Assembly (NCBI GenBank): GCA_028671895.1
Contig: CM053804.1
Coordinates: forward strand, 1,679,001 to 1,743,000
DNA from: Oenanthe sinensis
Taxonomy: Eukaryota; Streptophyta; Magnoliopsida; Apiales; Apiaceae
Direction of reading: 5' to 3'
DNA: 64,000 bases
In this document: positions 49,452 to 61,808 of the stretch, in pieces
How positions within the stretch are numbered: the stretch's first letter is position 1
How the letters are laid out: each line of letters opens with the position of its first letter
Notes under the pieces: generated by a model
Seen by the model: the letters and a program-made list of their open reading frames with translations, nothing else
Told to the model about the DNA's origin: nothing
Database searches by the model: none
Position numbers and translations under genes: made by a program

Positions 49452-50147
49452 GATTGTTTAATGTCTAACCACATATATGTACATCAGGATTTCAATGCCA
49501 CAAAATCCCTTAAATTTCTTTAAAATTTACTATTCATGAAAATGTACTATTCACCCCCAAACATCCTACGATTCGTTTATTAATAACTCTATTTTCTCGG
49601 AAGGATTGGACTAGAATCGTCAAACATTAATTACTGGAAATGTCTCTCATAACTCATATACGATAAATTAAAAGTACCCATAACATTTTATAATATAATC
49701 CTAAGAGATTTTTGACGTGAATAGTAAGTAATATCACTATTCACTCCAATGAACGAGTAATTATTTAAAATAGTAAAAATGTGAATCTTCGAGTAATATC
49801 AGGATACCTGTATTATAACGTATAACAATCTCGTAATAGTAATAGTAGATTTGTGAGTTCCCGAATAATGATAGGACGCACATACACTAAAATATATATA
49901 ACGTACATTAACAATACGCTTTCATTTTTAAAGTTTCTACGAATGACAGAATGTGATGAGATTATTTATTCAAAAATATGAACTTGCTATTCATAATCAT
50001 CATGTTTACAAAGCGTTAGAATTTCGGGTTATTACACGATCGACCTACACTAGTGATATCTTCTTATTAAATGTACGAACAAATCACTGCAGGGGCGAGG
50101 ATAATTTCATTATGGACCAAAAAAACACCTTTAAGCTATGATGTTTC
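49452..50147. other. AT-rich intergenic DNA
   Basis: No gene, repeat or regulatory signal recognised. Confidence 0.5.
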
Positions 50148-50290
50148 TGTAGAATATAAGAGCTGATATAAACTGTTTACACACACAACAACAATACACC
50201 TACTGGTTTGGAAGTATGGAGAATATGTTGTACTTCCTCACATTTAACTGAAAGTGATTACATGCAAATATATATAAAGGAAATAAACTA

Positions 50291-52235
50291 TGGCAAGTAA
50301 ATTATCAATTTAGTCGTAATACTTCCATTGAGATGGCTGACACCAACAGTCAAACCTTGCAAGTCTCTATTCGAAATGATGAGTTGTACCTGGGGCTTCC
50401 AAAGTTTGTGGCAAGCAATAGATGGGAAGTGTTCCGTTATATTAAAGAAAAGGTATGGAACCGTCTTCAGAGCTGGAAAGGTAAAACATTGGCTCGATCA
50501 GGTAAGGAAGTGTTGTTGAAATCAGTTATTCAAGCTATCCCCTCATATGCGTCGAGTATTTTTCTTTTACCTCACAAGCTTTGTGATGAAATTGAAGCCT
50601 TAATGAATAAGTTCTGGTGGCTATCAAGTATGGAAAAGAGAAGTGGCATAAGATGGATGGCATGGAAAAATATGTGTTATCCGAAAAAATTTGGAGGTAT
50701 GGGTTTTAGAAGGATAAAGAAATTTAATATAGCTATGTTGGGTAAGTAAGCTTGACGGGTAATGACTGAACCTCAATCTTTTAATGCAAAATTACTTAAA
50801 ACTCGTTATTTTCCATCATGCTATTTTACTGAGGCTCGTCTCGGAAGAAATCCCAGTTATGTGTGGCGTAGCATTTTTGCTGCAAAAGATCTGATTTTGG
50901 CTGGTACTATAATGAAAGTGGGTAGATGTGACTCAATCAATGCGTGGACTAATCCTTGGATCCCGGTTCTCAGTAAAATGATTGTTTCCAAACCTGTTAC
51001 TCCAGGTTTAGAAGGAGTGAAGGTCTGCAACTTATTCAGGGAGGAAGGAAATGCATGGGATCATGATTTAGTTCGGGATATTTTTAATACAGAGAATACA
51101 GCCAGAATCTTAAATATCCCTCTTAGTTACACACCAACCGATGATTCTTGGCTATGGTTGGAAGATGAGAAAGGAAAATATACAGTAAAGAGTGGATATC
51201 GTTTGCTATGTAAATTACAACAACAAACACCAAGTATATCAACTAGTTTTAATTGGTTGAAGATGTGGTCTCTATCTATTACTCCTAAGGTGAAGAATTT
51301 TATTTGGAGAGCCCTACAAAAATGTATCCCTACTTTAGAGAATTTACGAGGAAAAAAGGCGGAGGTGTATCCAATCTTCCCGGTTTGTAATGAAGACATT
51401 GAATCCCTGGAACATATCTTATTCTCCTGCTATTTTGCCCAACATTGTTGGCAACTCAGTAAGCTACTCATGCAACACGCTTTGGATGCTACAGTATTTC
51501 AGAGGTTTCAGAATTTATTTGCATCTCTCAATTCAAAGGAGCTTGAATTACTATGTTCTATAGCTTGGAAAATTTGGTCACATAAAAATGGTGTAATCTG
51601 GGAGCACAAGCATCAGAGCCCATCCAGGGTTGTTAATGGTGCAAGTACTACACTTTTTCAATGGCAGCAATCTCAAATAAAGCTAAAAAAAACCACGGAT
51701 ATAATGCTAGAGAAGGTGTAGCAGTGTGGCAGAAACCAATCTCGGGGTGGAAGACTTGTAATGTGGATGCAGCTGTTTTCTCCAACAATGGGCACAGTTT
51801 GTTTGGGTGTATTTTAAGAAATGATGAAGGCTCTTTCATTGCAGGATATGGAGGTAAATTGCCGGGTATTGTGGATCCTAATATAACAGGGGTTTTGGCC
51901 TTTCGAGAGGCGTTGTCTTGGCTAAAAAAGATGCAGGTATCACAAGTTTTTGTAGAGCTGGATTCATTAGGAGTTGTTCAGGCCTTTCATAATAATCTAA
52001 ATGATTTCTCTTATTTTGGATCCCTTATAAAGGATTGTTCTGATATTGTAAAGGCCTTGAGGTCCTGTTCAGTTTATTTTGTTAGAAGATCAGCGAACTC
52101 AGCAGCTCGTTGTCTTGCAAGAGAGGCTAGTTCTTTGTCTAACTTCAAGGAATGATTTTCCACACCTTCCTGCCTTATCGATGTAATATTTCATGATTTG
52201 AATTAATTTAGTCTCCATTTAATTTCAAAAAAAAA
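50291..52235 (+). pseudogene. 5'-truncated L1-type LINE: RT thumb, zf-RVT, RNase H
   Basis: This LINE inserted into the left LTR of the TRIM-like element and ends in an A tail. The frame from 50333 carries the end of the reverse transcriptase (YLGLP, WNRLQSWKGKTLARSGKEVL, IQAIPSYASSIFLLP, GIRWMAWKNMC), then the zf-RVT region (RYFPSCYFTEARLGRNPSYV, YTVKSGYRLL, KVKNFIWRAL, and a Cys pair before HILFSC). Two stops (TAA and TGA near 50747-50756) interrupt an otherwise continuous frame. After a shift, an RNase H-like domain (51661-52155) has the family's NVDAAV, a REALSWL block, ELDSLGVVQA and a C-terminal NSAARCLAREA. The 5' part with the endonuclease is missing, as is common after target-primed reverse transcription. 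Confidence 0.88.
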
Positions 52236-53452
52236 CTAGGGTGATGACAACTATCTCCTAGAAAAACTCTAACACCACACGACTCCTAAACAAACTAGAC
52301 GACTAAGTCTAAGGCTAAACAGTTTGTCATTTATTTAAAACTAAAAATAAATTAAACCAACTAAATAAGTTTAGATTAATTCCAACAATCTCCCCTTAAT
52401 ATAAACTTGTCTAACCAAATCCTACAGCTTGTATAGCTTTCAACTTAGCCTGTATGGCTTTTTTGTTTGCCCTTTTGACAAGTTACTTTTTCATCAGTCC
52501 ATATTGCTTTCAACTTAGCCCATCTGGCTTTATTTCTTTCCCCGTATGGCACTCCTGATTTGCCCATTTGGCATGTTGCTTCTTTGCCCATACGACACTT
52601 CTTATTTGCCTATCTGGAATGCCTTTCTTCCTGTTTGGAATTTGCTGCTCGTATAGAAGCACAATAATACTTTCAGTTACACCATAATCACTCCCTTAAG
52701 TTAAACATGACTTGCATGAGCTCAAGCCCGAACCCATCAACATCGGCCTGAAACAAATTCTGCGTCAGTGCCATCATCGCATCATTTTTCCTGTCTACAT
52801 TCGACAATCTCTCTTGGTGTAATCAAATTACCTAAAATGTTGCGTTCTTCAAAAACTACATTAGCCCGTTTGGCTTGTTGCGTTTTACAACATCTGAAGC
52901 CCGTTTGGCTTTCTTTCTCATCACTTCATGTGAGTTAGACCATAATTGTCCTGATCAACCATCACTATTGCATGACCACAATCTTACAATTAACATAAAC
53001 ACAACATCACAACATTACCGACAACAACTGTTGCGCTCACCATCTCCTACCAAACTCCATGAAAACATCCAACTTAGATATACATTCACACACTCATCTG
53101 CATATATGAAATATACACACAGTTCTCATACTCCACAGACCCAACACCATTGTTGCAATCTCAAGCCACCGGAGATCGTGCTCCTCCGTCAACTTCACCC
53201 TTGTGCCACTGCAATACCATGAACATCGACCTCGTCTCCCATTTTTTTCTGCTATATTTTGTCCAGGCCATACACAAACATGTAATGCATGTAGCATATA
53301 TCGACCACCTGCACCATCACCACTATACATCAGCAAGTAGCAATCTCCGACCAAACCAGTCGATGCTGCCGCCCCGTTCAACAATATACAGCCCCTCAAA
53401 AACGAACTACCACCTTTTTGGAAACCATTTGTTATGCTTCCAAAGATCGGTA

Positions 53453-53464
53453 GCTCTGATACCA
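53453..53464 (-). other. Primer-binding site of the TRIM-like element
   Basis: This is the same tRNA-iMet complement (TGGTATCAGAGC) as in the Sirevirus-like element, with a 2-nt gap to the LTR. Confidence 0.9.
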
Positions 53465-53705
53465 AATGTAGAATATAAGGGCTAATATAAACTATTTATA
53501 CACACATAATGACAATACACCCATTGGGTTTGGAAGTGCTGAGAATATGTTGTACTTCCTCACATTTAACTGAAAGTGATTACATGCAAATATATATAAA
53601 TGAAATAAACTAACTAGGGTGATGGCTACAATCTTGCAACTATCTACTAGAAAAACTCTAACACTGCACGACTCCTAAACAAACTAGACGACTAAATCTA
53701 AGGCT

Positions 53706-53935
53706 TGACAAAAATGCTAAGGTGCATAATTGACCGGTTTTATGGTCAGTTATACCTACTAAAGCCGACCAATTAGTCATTACCAACCACTATCATTGAT
53801 CGGTTATACCTACTAAAGCCGACTAATTGGTCATTACCGACCACTATCATTGATCGGTTTTCATCCTAAAACCGACTGAACTGTCCTTTAATCGACCATT
53901 TCTGGCCATCTGTTTTGCTCTCATTTATTGTAGTG
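53706..53935. mobile_element. CACTA-type terminus with GACCG repeats
   Basis: The right edge ends TTATTGTAGTG, a CACTA terminus. The interior holds a tandem duplication of about 63 bp (CATTGATCGGTTATACCTAC and TAGTCATTACC blocks twice) and GACCGGTTTT-type motifs like subterminal repeats. The left edge joins the truncated LTR and reads GACAAAAATGC, only loosely like a CACTA start, so this is a fragment or a small deletion derivative. Confidence 0.5.
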
Positions 53936-54104
53936 CAACTAAGCATTTGGTCAATTAGTCAGGTTAGTTGATAGTTCTCGGTACGCATACTTAGCCATAT
54001 ATTGGTACATTGGATTTCATAATCTAACTTTTTAGTGGAATTAAAAATAAGTGTTAAATTGGTACTTTTTTTATTAATAATTAGAAGGCATGGATATGTT
54101 ATGG

Positions 54105-54560
54105 CACTACAAGAATTTCGGCTAAATTCGATCGACAAAATCTTGCCACAATTAGGTAAATTCGACTGGTGCCAGTCATATTAAGCTAAATTCGACCGAA
54201 ACAAGGTTGGTCATAATTAAGGGAGTCGAATTTAGTGTATCGATCAAATTTAACTAAATTCAAATAACTTAATTCGACCGTTTTAATCGCGGTCATTTTT
54301 AAGTCATCTAGATTTTTTAATTTGAATTTCAAATTTCTGAGCAAATTTGAATTTCCCGTCGAATCCAAAAAAATCGATCACATTTGGTCACTTTTATAAA
54401 TTTGACCGGTTTTTTCCAGTCGAATTAAATTCAATCATTTTTAGTCATTTAATAAATCAGACCCAGTTTAGTCCTTTTAATAAATTCGATCAACTGCCTT
54501 TCAGTTGATTTAAGTTTATAAACTCCTGTAATGGTTTTAAAAATTCGTCCATTTCTAGTC
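54105..54560. mobile_element. CACTA terminus with TAAATTCGACC subterminal repeats
   Basis: It begins CACTACAAGAATTTCGGC, a textbook CACTA end, followed by at least ten AATTCGACC / GGTCGAATTT-type motifs in both orientations over 450 bp. It probably opens the element whose gene lies at 54891-57234. A matching right end was not seen. Confidence 0.7.
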
Positions 54561-54890
54561 GAATTTAAGATACCTTTACAATTTAATAACGTGCCATTTA
54601 GTTTTTTTTACCACATGTAGGCACACCTCTAACCACATCAAATACGAATCTTCCCATAATAAAATTATATAATACCATATAATAAATTATGAATAAATAA
54701 CCAAAATTAATTGAAAATCAAGTTCAATTTCACATAAGCAAAGTCATTAATTGCTACGTAACCAAAATATTTCCCATCACAGCTAATGCTTCGCATCAGT
54801 TCACAATTCGAAAGTGTAATAATAAAGATGTAGTTCAAAAGTTTTCGTCATCTTTACTCAAAAGTCTGATACATAATAGATGTGGCAACC

Positions 54891-57234
54891 TTATGATAGA
54901 TGATATAAGTAAGCAATGACATCTACATCTTGATCTTGATAGAGGGCTTCGTTATCAATCCCTGGAGGTTTCTTTAGCACATTATCCTATAAAAAATGCA
55001 TGTTTAAAAAATTAATCAAGCATATTAAGCTGCTAGTCAAACCAGTTCAAATTAAAAGGAGACATAATAATTTATGACCTAGTCCCACGATGCCACAAAT
55101 ATAGTTCAGTTTTCTGTTCACTTCTGAATGAAATATGAGCTGTACAAATATAGTTTTATATATATTATTATAGTATAGTACATGGGATGAGGGGGGATAA
55201 AGTCTAAACAATTACATTCTGCATAGTATTGGAAAAAAATTGTATATATAGCTGATGACATTATTTTGGAGAGAATGAGTTGATTATATCATTTATACCA
55301 TATGTGTCATATAGTATAGCTGTCACAAGGTCAATTATTCCAACTTTGATTTTGATCCCGCGCGGCATGATTTAACCACAAAACCAGTCAGCCTTACCCA
55401 CACAATGACTATATATTCTACCTACACAATCTGCCACATGTATGAATGAAAGTGCACACACAATATACGACCAAAGCCAACCTTTATAATATCACCACAA
55501 TAATTACAAAGGAACACAAGAGTTATGGGAGGAGTTTACAATGCACTTACTCCCTCAAGTTTCATCTATTATGCTATCTACCCACAATACACTTAGATCT
55601 CCCACAATCCAAGTATTTTCCCACAAGTGTTATAATCCCACTGATTATAAATTGATAAATATCCCTCTATCTATGTTTACAACTTAATGCCTAACATAAA
55701 TATATATATGCCACGAATTTGCACATAAAGGCAGTTTTATAATTGCCTAGCACTTATTAAAACTGCTCACAAACTGCTACCAAAGACCCAGCCTATGCAT
55801 GCCACCTATGCCCTATGTTCTTGCCAGTTTCCCTTGTCTTTGACTCCCTAGAACTGCCAATAACCATCACTTGGTCAAACTGCCACAGTCCTGGACTTAG
55901 CTACAAAGCAGTCATGTTCAAGCTGTTACCCATGCCTGAGACTGCGCCATGGCCCGCACCCGCGCCCAGACTTGCGCCCACACCCGCGCCCACACCCGCG
56001 CCAAGGTTAACTGCCGCCAACCGACACTAAACTGAGTTCCCCAAGCTCAGCTGAAGTCATGAACTTAGCTCATGCCCACTTTGTCTTAGCCAAATTTCAT
56101 GTCATAGCGAAGATGTCTTACAATAGCCATGTACTAGCATTGTAGTTATCCAATTTCTTTTTATCAAATTTGACAAACCAATATTTTCACCGAGGATAAA
56201 ATTAAAATTTTAATAATAGAAGTTATATATTGTTATAATTATCAATAATAATAATGAGTAATAAGATATTTCTCATAATATTTTACTTCAGCTAGATCAT
56301 TATACATATATATCTACCAAAGGCCAACCAACTCAAATAAAAACCATATGCAAAAGAGGCAACAAGAAAGCCAATCAATTGAACAAGAAGCAGATATAAA
56401 TAAAGATAATATGATATTACCTCAACAATGACCTTAATATTGTCCTCTAGAATCTGATGGAGCAAACCGGTTGCTGACCGTATGTAGTATGCCTTCAATG
56501 AGTGTTGGATCGGGTCTGGAAATGCACTAGCGGCTAGTTTACCCACCTCATCATCCAATAGTGAATGCGTTACCTATGGCATATGCAAAGAATTTACCAT
56601 CTTCCTCATCTCGCTTAAGATTCTCGACATCATCATGAATATCTCATCTGGAACAAAAGAATTTGTCGGGGCCTGTGAGCTTGTCAATAGTGCTGTTGCC
56701 CGTGCTCTGACCAGTTCTGCCACTGAGTGCTGCAGATAAAGGATCAATCTCGCCTTCTTTGGCGGCCTCACCTGCAGTGTCACCACGAGGTTCTTCTTCC
56801 TTAATAAAACTTTTTGGATACGAGGGGATGGCCGTGGATCTGTAGATAGAGTCTCACACTCAACTTGAGAAGACCGCACATGTTTTATTTTCCCCTACAG
56901 TGCAGAAAATTAAAATTAAATGAAATTAAAGAATTCATATAATCTTTTTCTGGACTTGGAATTAATTAGGGATTAACCTGAATATGACCCGAAAATGCTT
57001 ATTTATTAAAATTATATTTCTCTTAGTTTATAAATGTATTGTTATCAAATTACACTATAGAGTATCATGTTCGATCTGTTGATTATTGAGGCAGAACTCT
57101 ATAGACGACAATTAAAATTAAAAAAATACTTGTAGGCTTATCATTTCTCGTTGTGTAGGATCGTACACCACATTCATAAACTCTTCATCGGTGATAGGCA
57201 ATTCTCCTTTTACCTCTCTTTCCACATTTATGTC
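54891..57234 (-). CDS. Multi-exon TE-associated gene, unrecognised product
   Basis: At least four exon-like segments with GT-AG borders lie on the minus strand: 57234-57130 (DINVEREVKGELPITDEEF, YDPTQREMISL), about 56896-56596 (RSSQVECETLSTDPR, KARLILYLQHSVAELVRAR, PDEIFMMMSRILSEMRKM), 56573-56421 (DDEVGKLAASAFPDPIQ, LKAYYIRSATGLLHQILEDN) and a last exon 54986-54891 (KKPPGIDNEALYQDQDVD, ending HLS then TAA). The reading is clean within exons. I do not recognise the family. Its place just inside a CACTA terminus suggests the second, TnpA-like gene of that element. The start exon was not identified, and the 1.4-kb intron before the last exon contains a small Pro-Ala-repeat sequence (55940-56000). 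Confidence 0.5.
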
Positions 57235-57591
57235 CTTTAAGAAATAAAAGAACAAGTAACAAGTCAACAATTAAATAGACATGTCAAAAATGTCATAAAA
57301 TGTCGTAAAAGTATTTGCTTACTTTAAAAGTTTTAACACAATGGTCATAAAAGGCTTCACGCACTACTCCCTTTGAGTCAACTATATTTACATCCCATAA
57401 TATTCAAACAATGTGGGTCAATTTTTTTTTACCCTTAGGCTCCCTGGGACTGTAACAATTAAGATATAAGTATGTAATAGAAAAAAAGAGATAATCAACA
57501 CATCTACATATATATAAAACACAAACACTTCGAAACAGATTATATATTTACATATAATTAAGTGTGTGTTTTATATTCTATATATTAAATA

Positions 57592-58206
57592 CCTTTTTCC
57601 TTGGGTTAAATATCTTGTTGGTCACTGAAGTCAGCCTGATATATCAAGATGGTCACTGAACTGAAATTGGACTCATGTAGGTCACTAACTTGAGTAGATG
57701 GTACACTTCGTTAAGTCATCTAACGGAAGCTACGTGACATGACAGAAGTTGTTCACTTTGCTTTAATGTTTCTTTTTTACTTTGCAAGCTTTACTTTGCA
57801 AAAGTTGCAAAACAGTGTAGGCCTGCTTCTGACCAACTCAGGAACCTTGATGCTAAAGCTTGGACTGAGGCTCACTTAGCAACAACATCAAAAGCGGACA
57901 ATGTTGATAATAACATGTCCGAATGCTCAATGCTTGGATCATTACTGAGAGGTATATGCCAGTTTTAACAATGATACATGAGATTACATTCAAGCTCATG
58001 ACTAGAATTAAAAAGAAAAGTGAAGAAATGCTTGGCACTGATCAAATTCTTTGTCCAAACATTAAAAAGAAACTTGATTCTTATGGCATGTCAGCAACTT
58101 TTGTCATGTCACGTAACTTCCGTTAGATGACTTAACGGAGTGTACCATCTACTCAAGTTAGTGACCTACATGAGTCCAATTTCAGTTCAGTGACCCCTTT
58201 TTCCTT
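57592..58206. mobile_element. Mutator-like element with 11-bp target duplication
   Basis: CCTTTTTCCTT occurs at 57592-57602 and 58196-58206, an 11-bp duplication as expected for Mutator-like elements (9-11 bp). Inside are long inverted ends of about 120 bp (GGTCACTGAACTGAAATTGG, GTAGGTCACTAACTTGAG, TTAAGTCATCTAACGGAAG on both sides). The left arm carries some 45 extra bases, including a partial repeat of GGTCACTGAA. The 593-bp body holds a fragment of a MuDR transposase, so it is a deletion derivative and not autonomous. Confidence 0.85.
57790..58090 (+). pseudogene. MuDR transposase C-terminal fragment inside the Mutator-like element
   Basis: The plus-strand reading includes ADNVDNNMSE, then after a frame change FNAWIITERYMPVLTMIHEI, KLMTRIKKKSEEM and CPNIKKKLDSYG. 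MuDR-type transposases have N(N)xxExFNxWIxxxRxxPIxxMxExIRxxLMxR near the end of the catalytic region. Only this part remains, and a frameshift splits it. It shows the element descends from an autonomous Mutator-like element. Confidence 0.7.
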
Positions 58207-58418
58207 TAACAAAATGTATTGTCACTACGTCATAAGTGCTCATAGGCAATACTTTTAGAAAGCGTTGCGGTAGCTCTGAATTTTTTGCTCTTTCGCAACA
58301 CTGCTAAAATAGTATTGCATTAGATAAAACTTCGTGTTGCATATTACTCACGGTGTTGTAGTGAATGCAACACTAACGAATGGTGTTGCAATAGCTAATT
58401 TTTTTTAATAATTAGTGA

Positions 58419-58690
58419 CGTGGCAGTGGGCTAGTGCTGACGTGGCAGTGGGGGGCCCACCACGGCTGACGTGGCAGTGGGGCCCATGATGACGTGGCTG
58501 GCGGGGCCCACCAGTGGACCACCACTGCTGACGTGGCAGTGGGACCCACGCTGACACGGAAGTGGGCCAGTGCTGACGTGGCAGTGGGGCCCACCACTAC
58601 TGACGTGGCAGTGGGGCCCACGCTAGCGTGGTAGTTGTGGGGCCCACATCTGCTGACATGGCGTCAAGTCCCATGCTGACGTGGCATGTG
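58419..58690. repeat. GACGTGGCA / GGGCCCAC array, left subterminal
   Basis: Eight exact GACGTGGC sites plus three variants occur in 270 bp, mostly followed by AGTGGGGCCCAC. ACGTGGC is a plant G-box/ABRE-type core and TGGGCC-type sequences are site II-like. In CACTA biology, short subterminal repeats are where the TnpA protein binds, which is the simpler explanation. Confidence 0.75.
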
Positions 58691-58779
58691 GTCCTCATCA
58701 CAAGCGTTGCATTTAGTTGTTTAGTGTCGCCTTTATATTTTATAGTCTTTATATAATAATTAGTATAACCTGATTGTTG

Positions 58780-60340
58780 AATCAATTTTTTAAAATTTAT
58801 TTTCGACGATCCAACCATACGAATGTTAACATCTGACTATTTTAATGGTGCTAAATTTTTTTAAAAAAATTTTAATTTTATTCTATGTGATTTTATACTA
58901 GTCAAACCGGTCAAACTAGACTTTCTCTATAACTAGTGTTGTGCGGAATGCTGAATTTATTTTTTTAAATTTCTTTTCCGACGATCCAACCATACGGATG
59001 TTAATATTTGACTATTTTAGTAATGCCAATTTTTTTAAAAAAAAATCAATTTTATTCAATGTGATTTTATACTAGTCAAACCGGTCAAACTAGACTTTCT
59101 CTATAACTAGTGTTGTGCTGAATGCTGAATTTATTTTTTAAAATTTCTTTTCTGACGATCCAACCATACGGATGTTAATATTTGACTATTTTAGTAATGC
59201 CAATTTTTTTTATAAAAAATCAGTTTTATTCAATGTGATTTTATACTAGTCAAACCGGTCAAACGATACTTTCTCTGTAACTAATGTTGTGCTGAATGCT
59301 GAATCTATTTTTTTAAATTTCTTTTTCGACGATCCAACTGTACGGATATTAATATCTGACTATTTTAGTGGTGTCAATTTTTTTAAAAAAATTTCAGTTT
59401 TATTCTATGTGATTTTATACTAGTCAAACAGGTCAAACTAGACTTTCTCTATAACTAGTGTTGTGCTAAATGCTGAATTTATTTTTTTAGATTTCTTTTT
59501 CGATGATCCAACCGTACGGATGTTAATATCTGACTATTTTAGTGGTGCCAATTTTTTTAAAAAAATTTCAGTTTTATTCTATGTGATTTTATACTAGTCA
59601 AATCGGTCAAACTAGACGTTCTCTATAATTAGTATTGTGATGAATGCTGAATCTATTTTTTTTAATTTCTTTTTCGACGACCCAACCGTACAGATGTTAA
59701 TATCTGACTAATTTAGTGGCGCCAATTTTTTTAAAAAAAATTTCAATTTTATTCTATGTGATATTATACTAGTCAAACTGGTCAAACTAGACTTTCTCTA
59801 TAACTAGTGTTGTGCTGAATGCTGAATTTATTTTTTTAAATTTCTTTTCTGACGATCCAACCGTACGGATATTAATATCTGACTATTTTAGTAATGCCAA
59901 TTTTTTTTAAAAAATTTTCAGTTTTATTCTATGTGATTTTATACCGGTCAAACGAGACTTTCTCTGTAACTAATGTTGTGCTGAATGCTGAATCTATTTT
60001 GTTAAAAAAAAATTCGACGATCCAACCGTACGGATGTTAATATCTGACTATTTTAGTGGTGCCAATTTTTTTCAAAAAAATTCAGTTTTATTTTATGTGA
60101 TTTTATACTAGTCAAACCGGTCAAACTAGACGTTCTCTATAACTAGTGTTGTGCCGAATGCTGATTTTATTTTTCCAAAATTATTTTTCGACAATCCAAC
60201 TGTAAGGATGTTAATATCTGACTATTTCAGTTATTTGATTTTGTTTTTAAATTTTTAAATTTATTCTGTGTGATTTTATAACAGTGAAATCAGTCAAACA
60301 ACACGCTCCCTTTAACTAGTCTTGTGCCGAATGCAGTTTC
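58780..60340. repeat. Nine-unit tandem array, 174-175-bp period
   Basis: The anchor GATCCAACC (or variant) falls at about 58808, 58983, 59157, 59331, 59505, 59679, 59854, 60019 and 60193, that is steps of 174-175 bp except one of 165. Each unit carries TATGTGATTTTATACTAG, GGTCAAAC, TTTCTCTATAACTAGTG and a GTACGGATGTTAATATCTG-like block. Units are diverged, the outermost the most. It is the length typical of plant satellite monomers, but lies inside a transposon. Confidence 0.9.
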
Positions 60341-60479
60341 TATCTTTTTAATCATCTATTTTTTTTAAATATATAAAATATTAATTATAATTTTATTATA
60401 TAAACTTAATTTTATTATAAAATAATTCTAAATTTTAACAAAAAATTTAATAAAACAACTTAATAAATAAAAACCTCAA

Positions 60480-60835
60480 AAAAAGTGACACATTTCCCCC
60501 CAAAATTTCTATTGCTCTCTCACTTTCCCCTTTCCTCAATCAAATCCCAACGCACGTTGTCTCTCTCTCACACACAATCTCCATCTCCAGTCTCTCTCCC
60601 TCACCATCTCCAGTCTCTCTCCCTCACCATCTCACCGTCTCAGTCAACATCTCACAGTTTTAGTTAAAACCCTAATTCTATATCTATTCAAGCCCTAATT
60701 TTATCTCTAATAATACTCACGGTTACAAATTTGAACCCTAATTGAAGAATATCTTCAATTAATCTAAACCCAGCTCGGAGTTAGTTAGATTCGACCCATC
60801 TTTACTTTGTCTAGCGCGATTGGTAAGTGAATTTC
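60480..60835 (+). promoter_or_regulatory. CT-rich leader-like segment with AAACCCTAA-type boxes
   Basis: CT-rich runs (CTCTCTCTCCCTCACCATCT repeated), two telo-box-like CCCTAA stretches and a GATTG/GTAAGTG donor near 60823 look like the 5' untranslated exon of a gene. No matching ATG exon is recognised, so it may be a captured host leader or the element's own gene start. Confidence 0.45.
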
Positions 60836-60995
60836 AAATTTATTTTCAAATTTTATTTTTTGATTTTTAACTCTACTTTCTTAACAGATCTGAGGCTTTT
60901 TTGAGCTTGTAATTGGCTTCTAATTAGTAAGATATCTCTGTTCTTATCCTCTCTCTTTTCTCGAGCTTTCTTCGAATGTATTTTCTTTACATGTG

Positions 60996-61109
<114 letters not shown>

Positions 61110-61731
61110 CACTTGTATGTTTCTTTGAATAACTTTGTTTGAATGTATGTTCGTAATTTATGTGTACACTTGTATGGATTTGTTGATTTCCCCATACATA
61201 TATATACTTGTTTAATTAGTTTTTAATGTTAATTGGTGTCCCCCTCTTTGTATTATACAAGTTAAATTTGATGTTTGTTGCTCTGCAATATAAAGTTTTC
61301 GAGACTGTGACTTACAATGGTCCTAATTGAAAGAAAACGACATGACACGGTACATATGTGGTAGATATTAGATTTCACAACTCTACCTGGCACGTTTATG
61401 CTTATGTAAATTAAGTTCATAACTCTACCTGGCACTAAATTTTCTGACTGCTTGAATTTGTTATAATACATGCTTTTGTTAGAACAGGTACTAGAATTGT
61501 ACTATTGTAATTTTTTAGAGGACTGGTACCACTATGATCTATATATGATTTGCCTTTGTCCTTTTTATATCCCAAGTTCTCCGTTACTGTTCTTATGTTT
61601 GGTGCTGTTTGTGTAATTTTGTATTATTTGATCTCTAGTAATCAAACTATATATCTACCAATACTTAATGTTGGTACTCTATGTAAGTTTTTTTTTTGTA
61701 ATTGGGACTTTGTTTTCATAAAATATTTTAG

Positions 61732-61808
61732 GCACTCATATTACTCAAGGCGGCACTCCTGTTACTCAAGGCGGCACTCCTGTGACTCAAGGCGGTGCTT
61801 CTTTATAG
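61732..61808 (+). CDS. Terminal exon with TPVTQGG heptapeptide repeats
   Basis: After a good acceptor (AAATATTTTAG) the frame reads THITQGG, TPVTQGG, TPVTQGG, ASL and stops: three 21-bp direct repeats that keep the frame. It is probably the last exon of the gene whose leader begins near 60500, or of the element's own gene. Preceding exons were not identified. Coding is inferred from repeat periodicity and the splice site. Confidence 0.4.

Larger units (their letters stand above)
50148..53704 (-). mobile_element. Miniature LTR retrotransposon (TRIM-like), split by a LINE
   Basis: Two short LTRs (about 295 bp on the left without the LINE, 238 bp surviving on the right) bound a 1.08-kb internal region. 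A TGGTATCAGAGC primer-binding site lies 2 nt inside the right LTR (minus strand, 53464-53453), and a purine tract (AAGGGGAGAT) adjoins the left LTR at 52388-52397. Minus-strand LTR ends are TGTTGGAAT and TTCTACA. The interior has no gag or pol, only repeated GCCCATTTGGCATGTTGC-like phrases and a 123-aa open frame (53094-53465) of no known kind. It is therefore non-autonomous. The outer end of the right LTR is missing after CTAAGGCT. Confidence 0.8.

Noticed and set aside
53094..53465. A 123-aa frame as a host gene
   Set aside because: It starts at the primer-binding site of the TRIM-like element, has no recognisable domain and crosses element-specific repeats.
58412..58621. A 69-aa frame with GPTATS repeats
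   Set aside because: The peptide repeat is just the translation of the GACGTGGCAGTGGGGCCCAC array; the frame at 62289-62540 is the same artefact.
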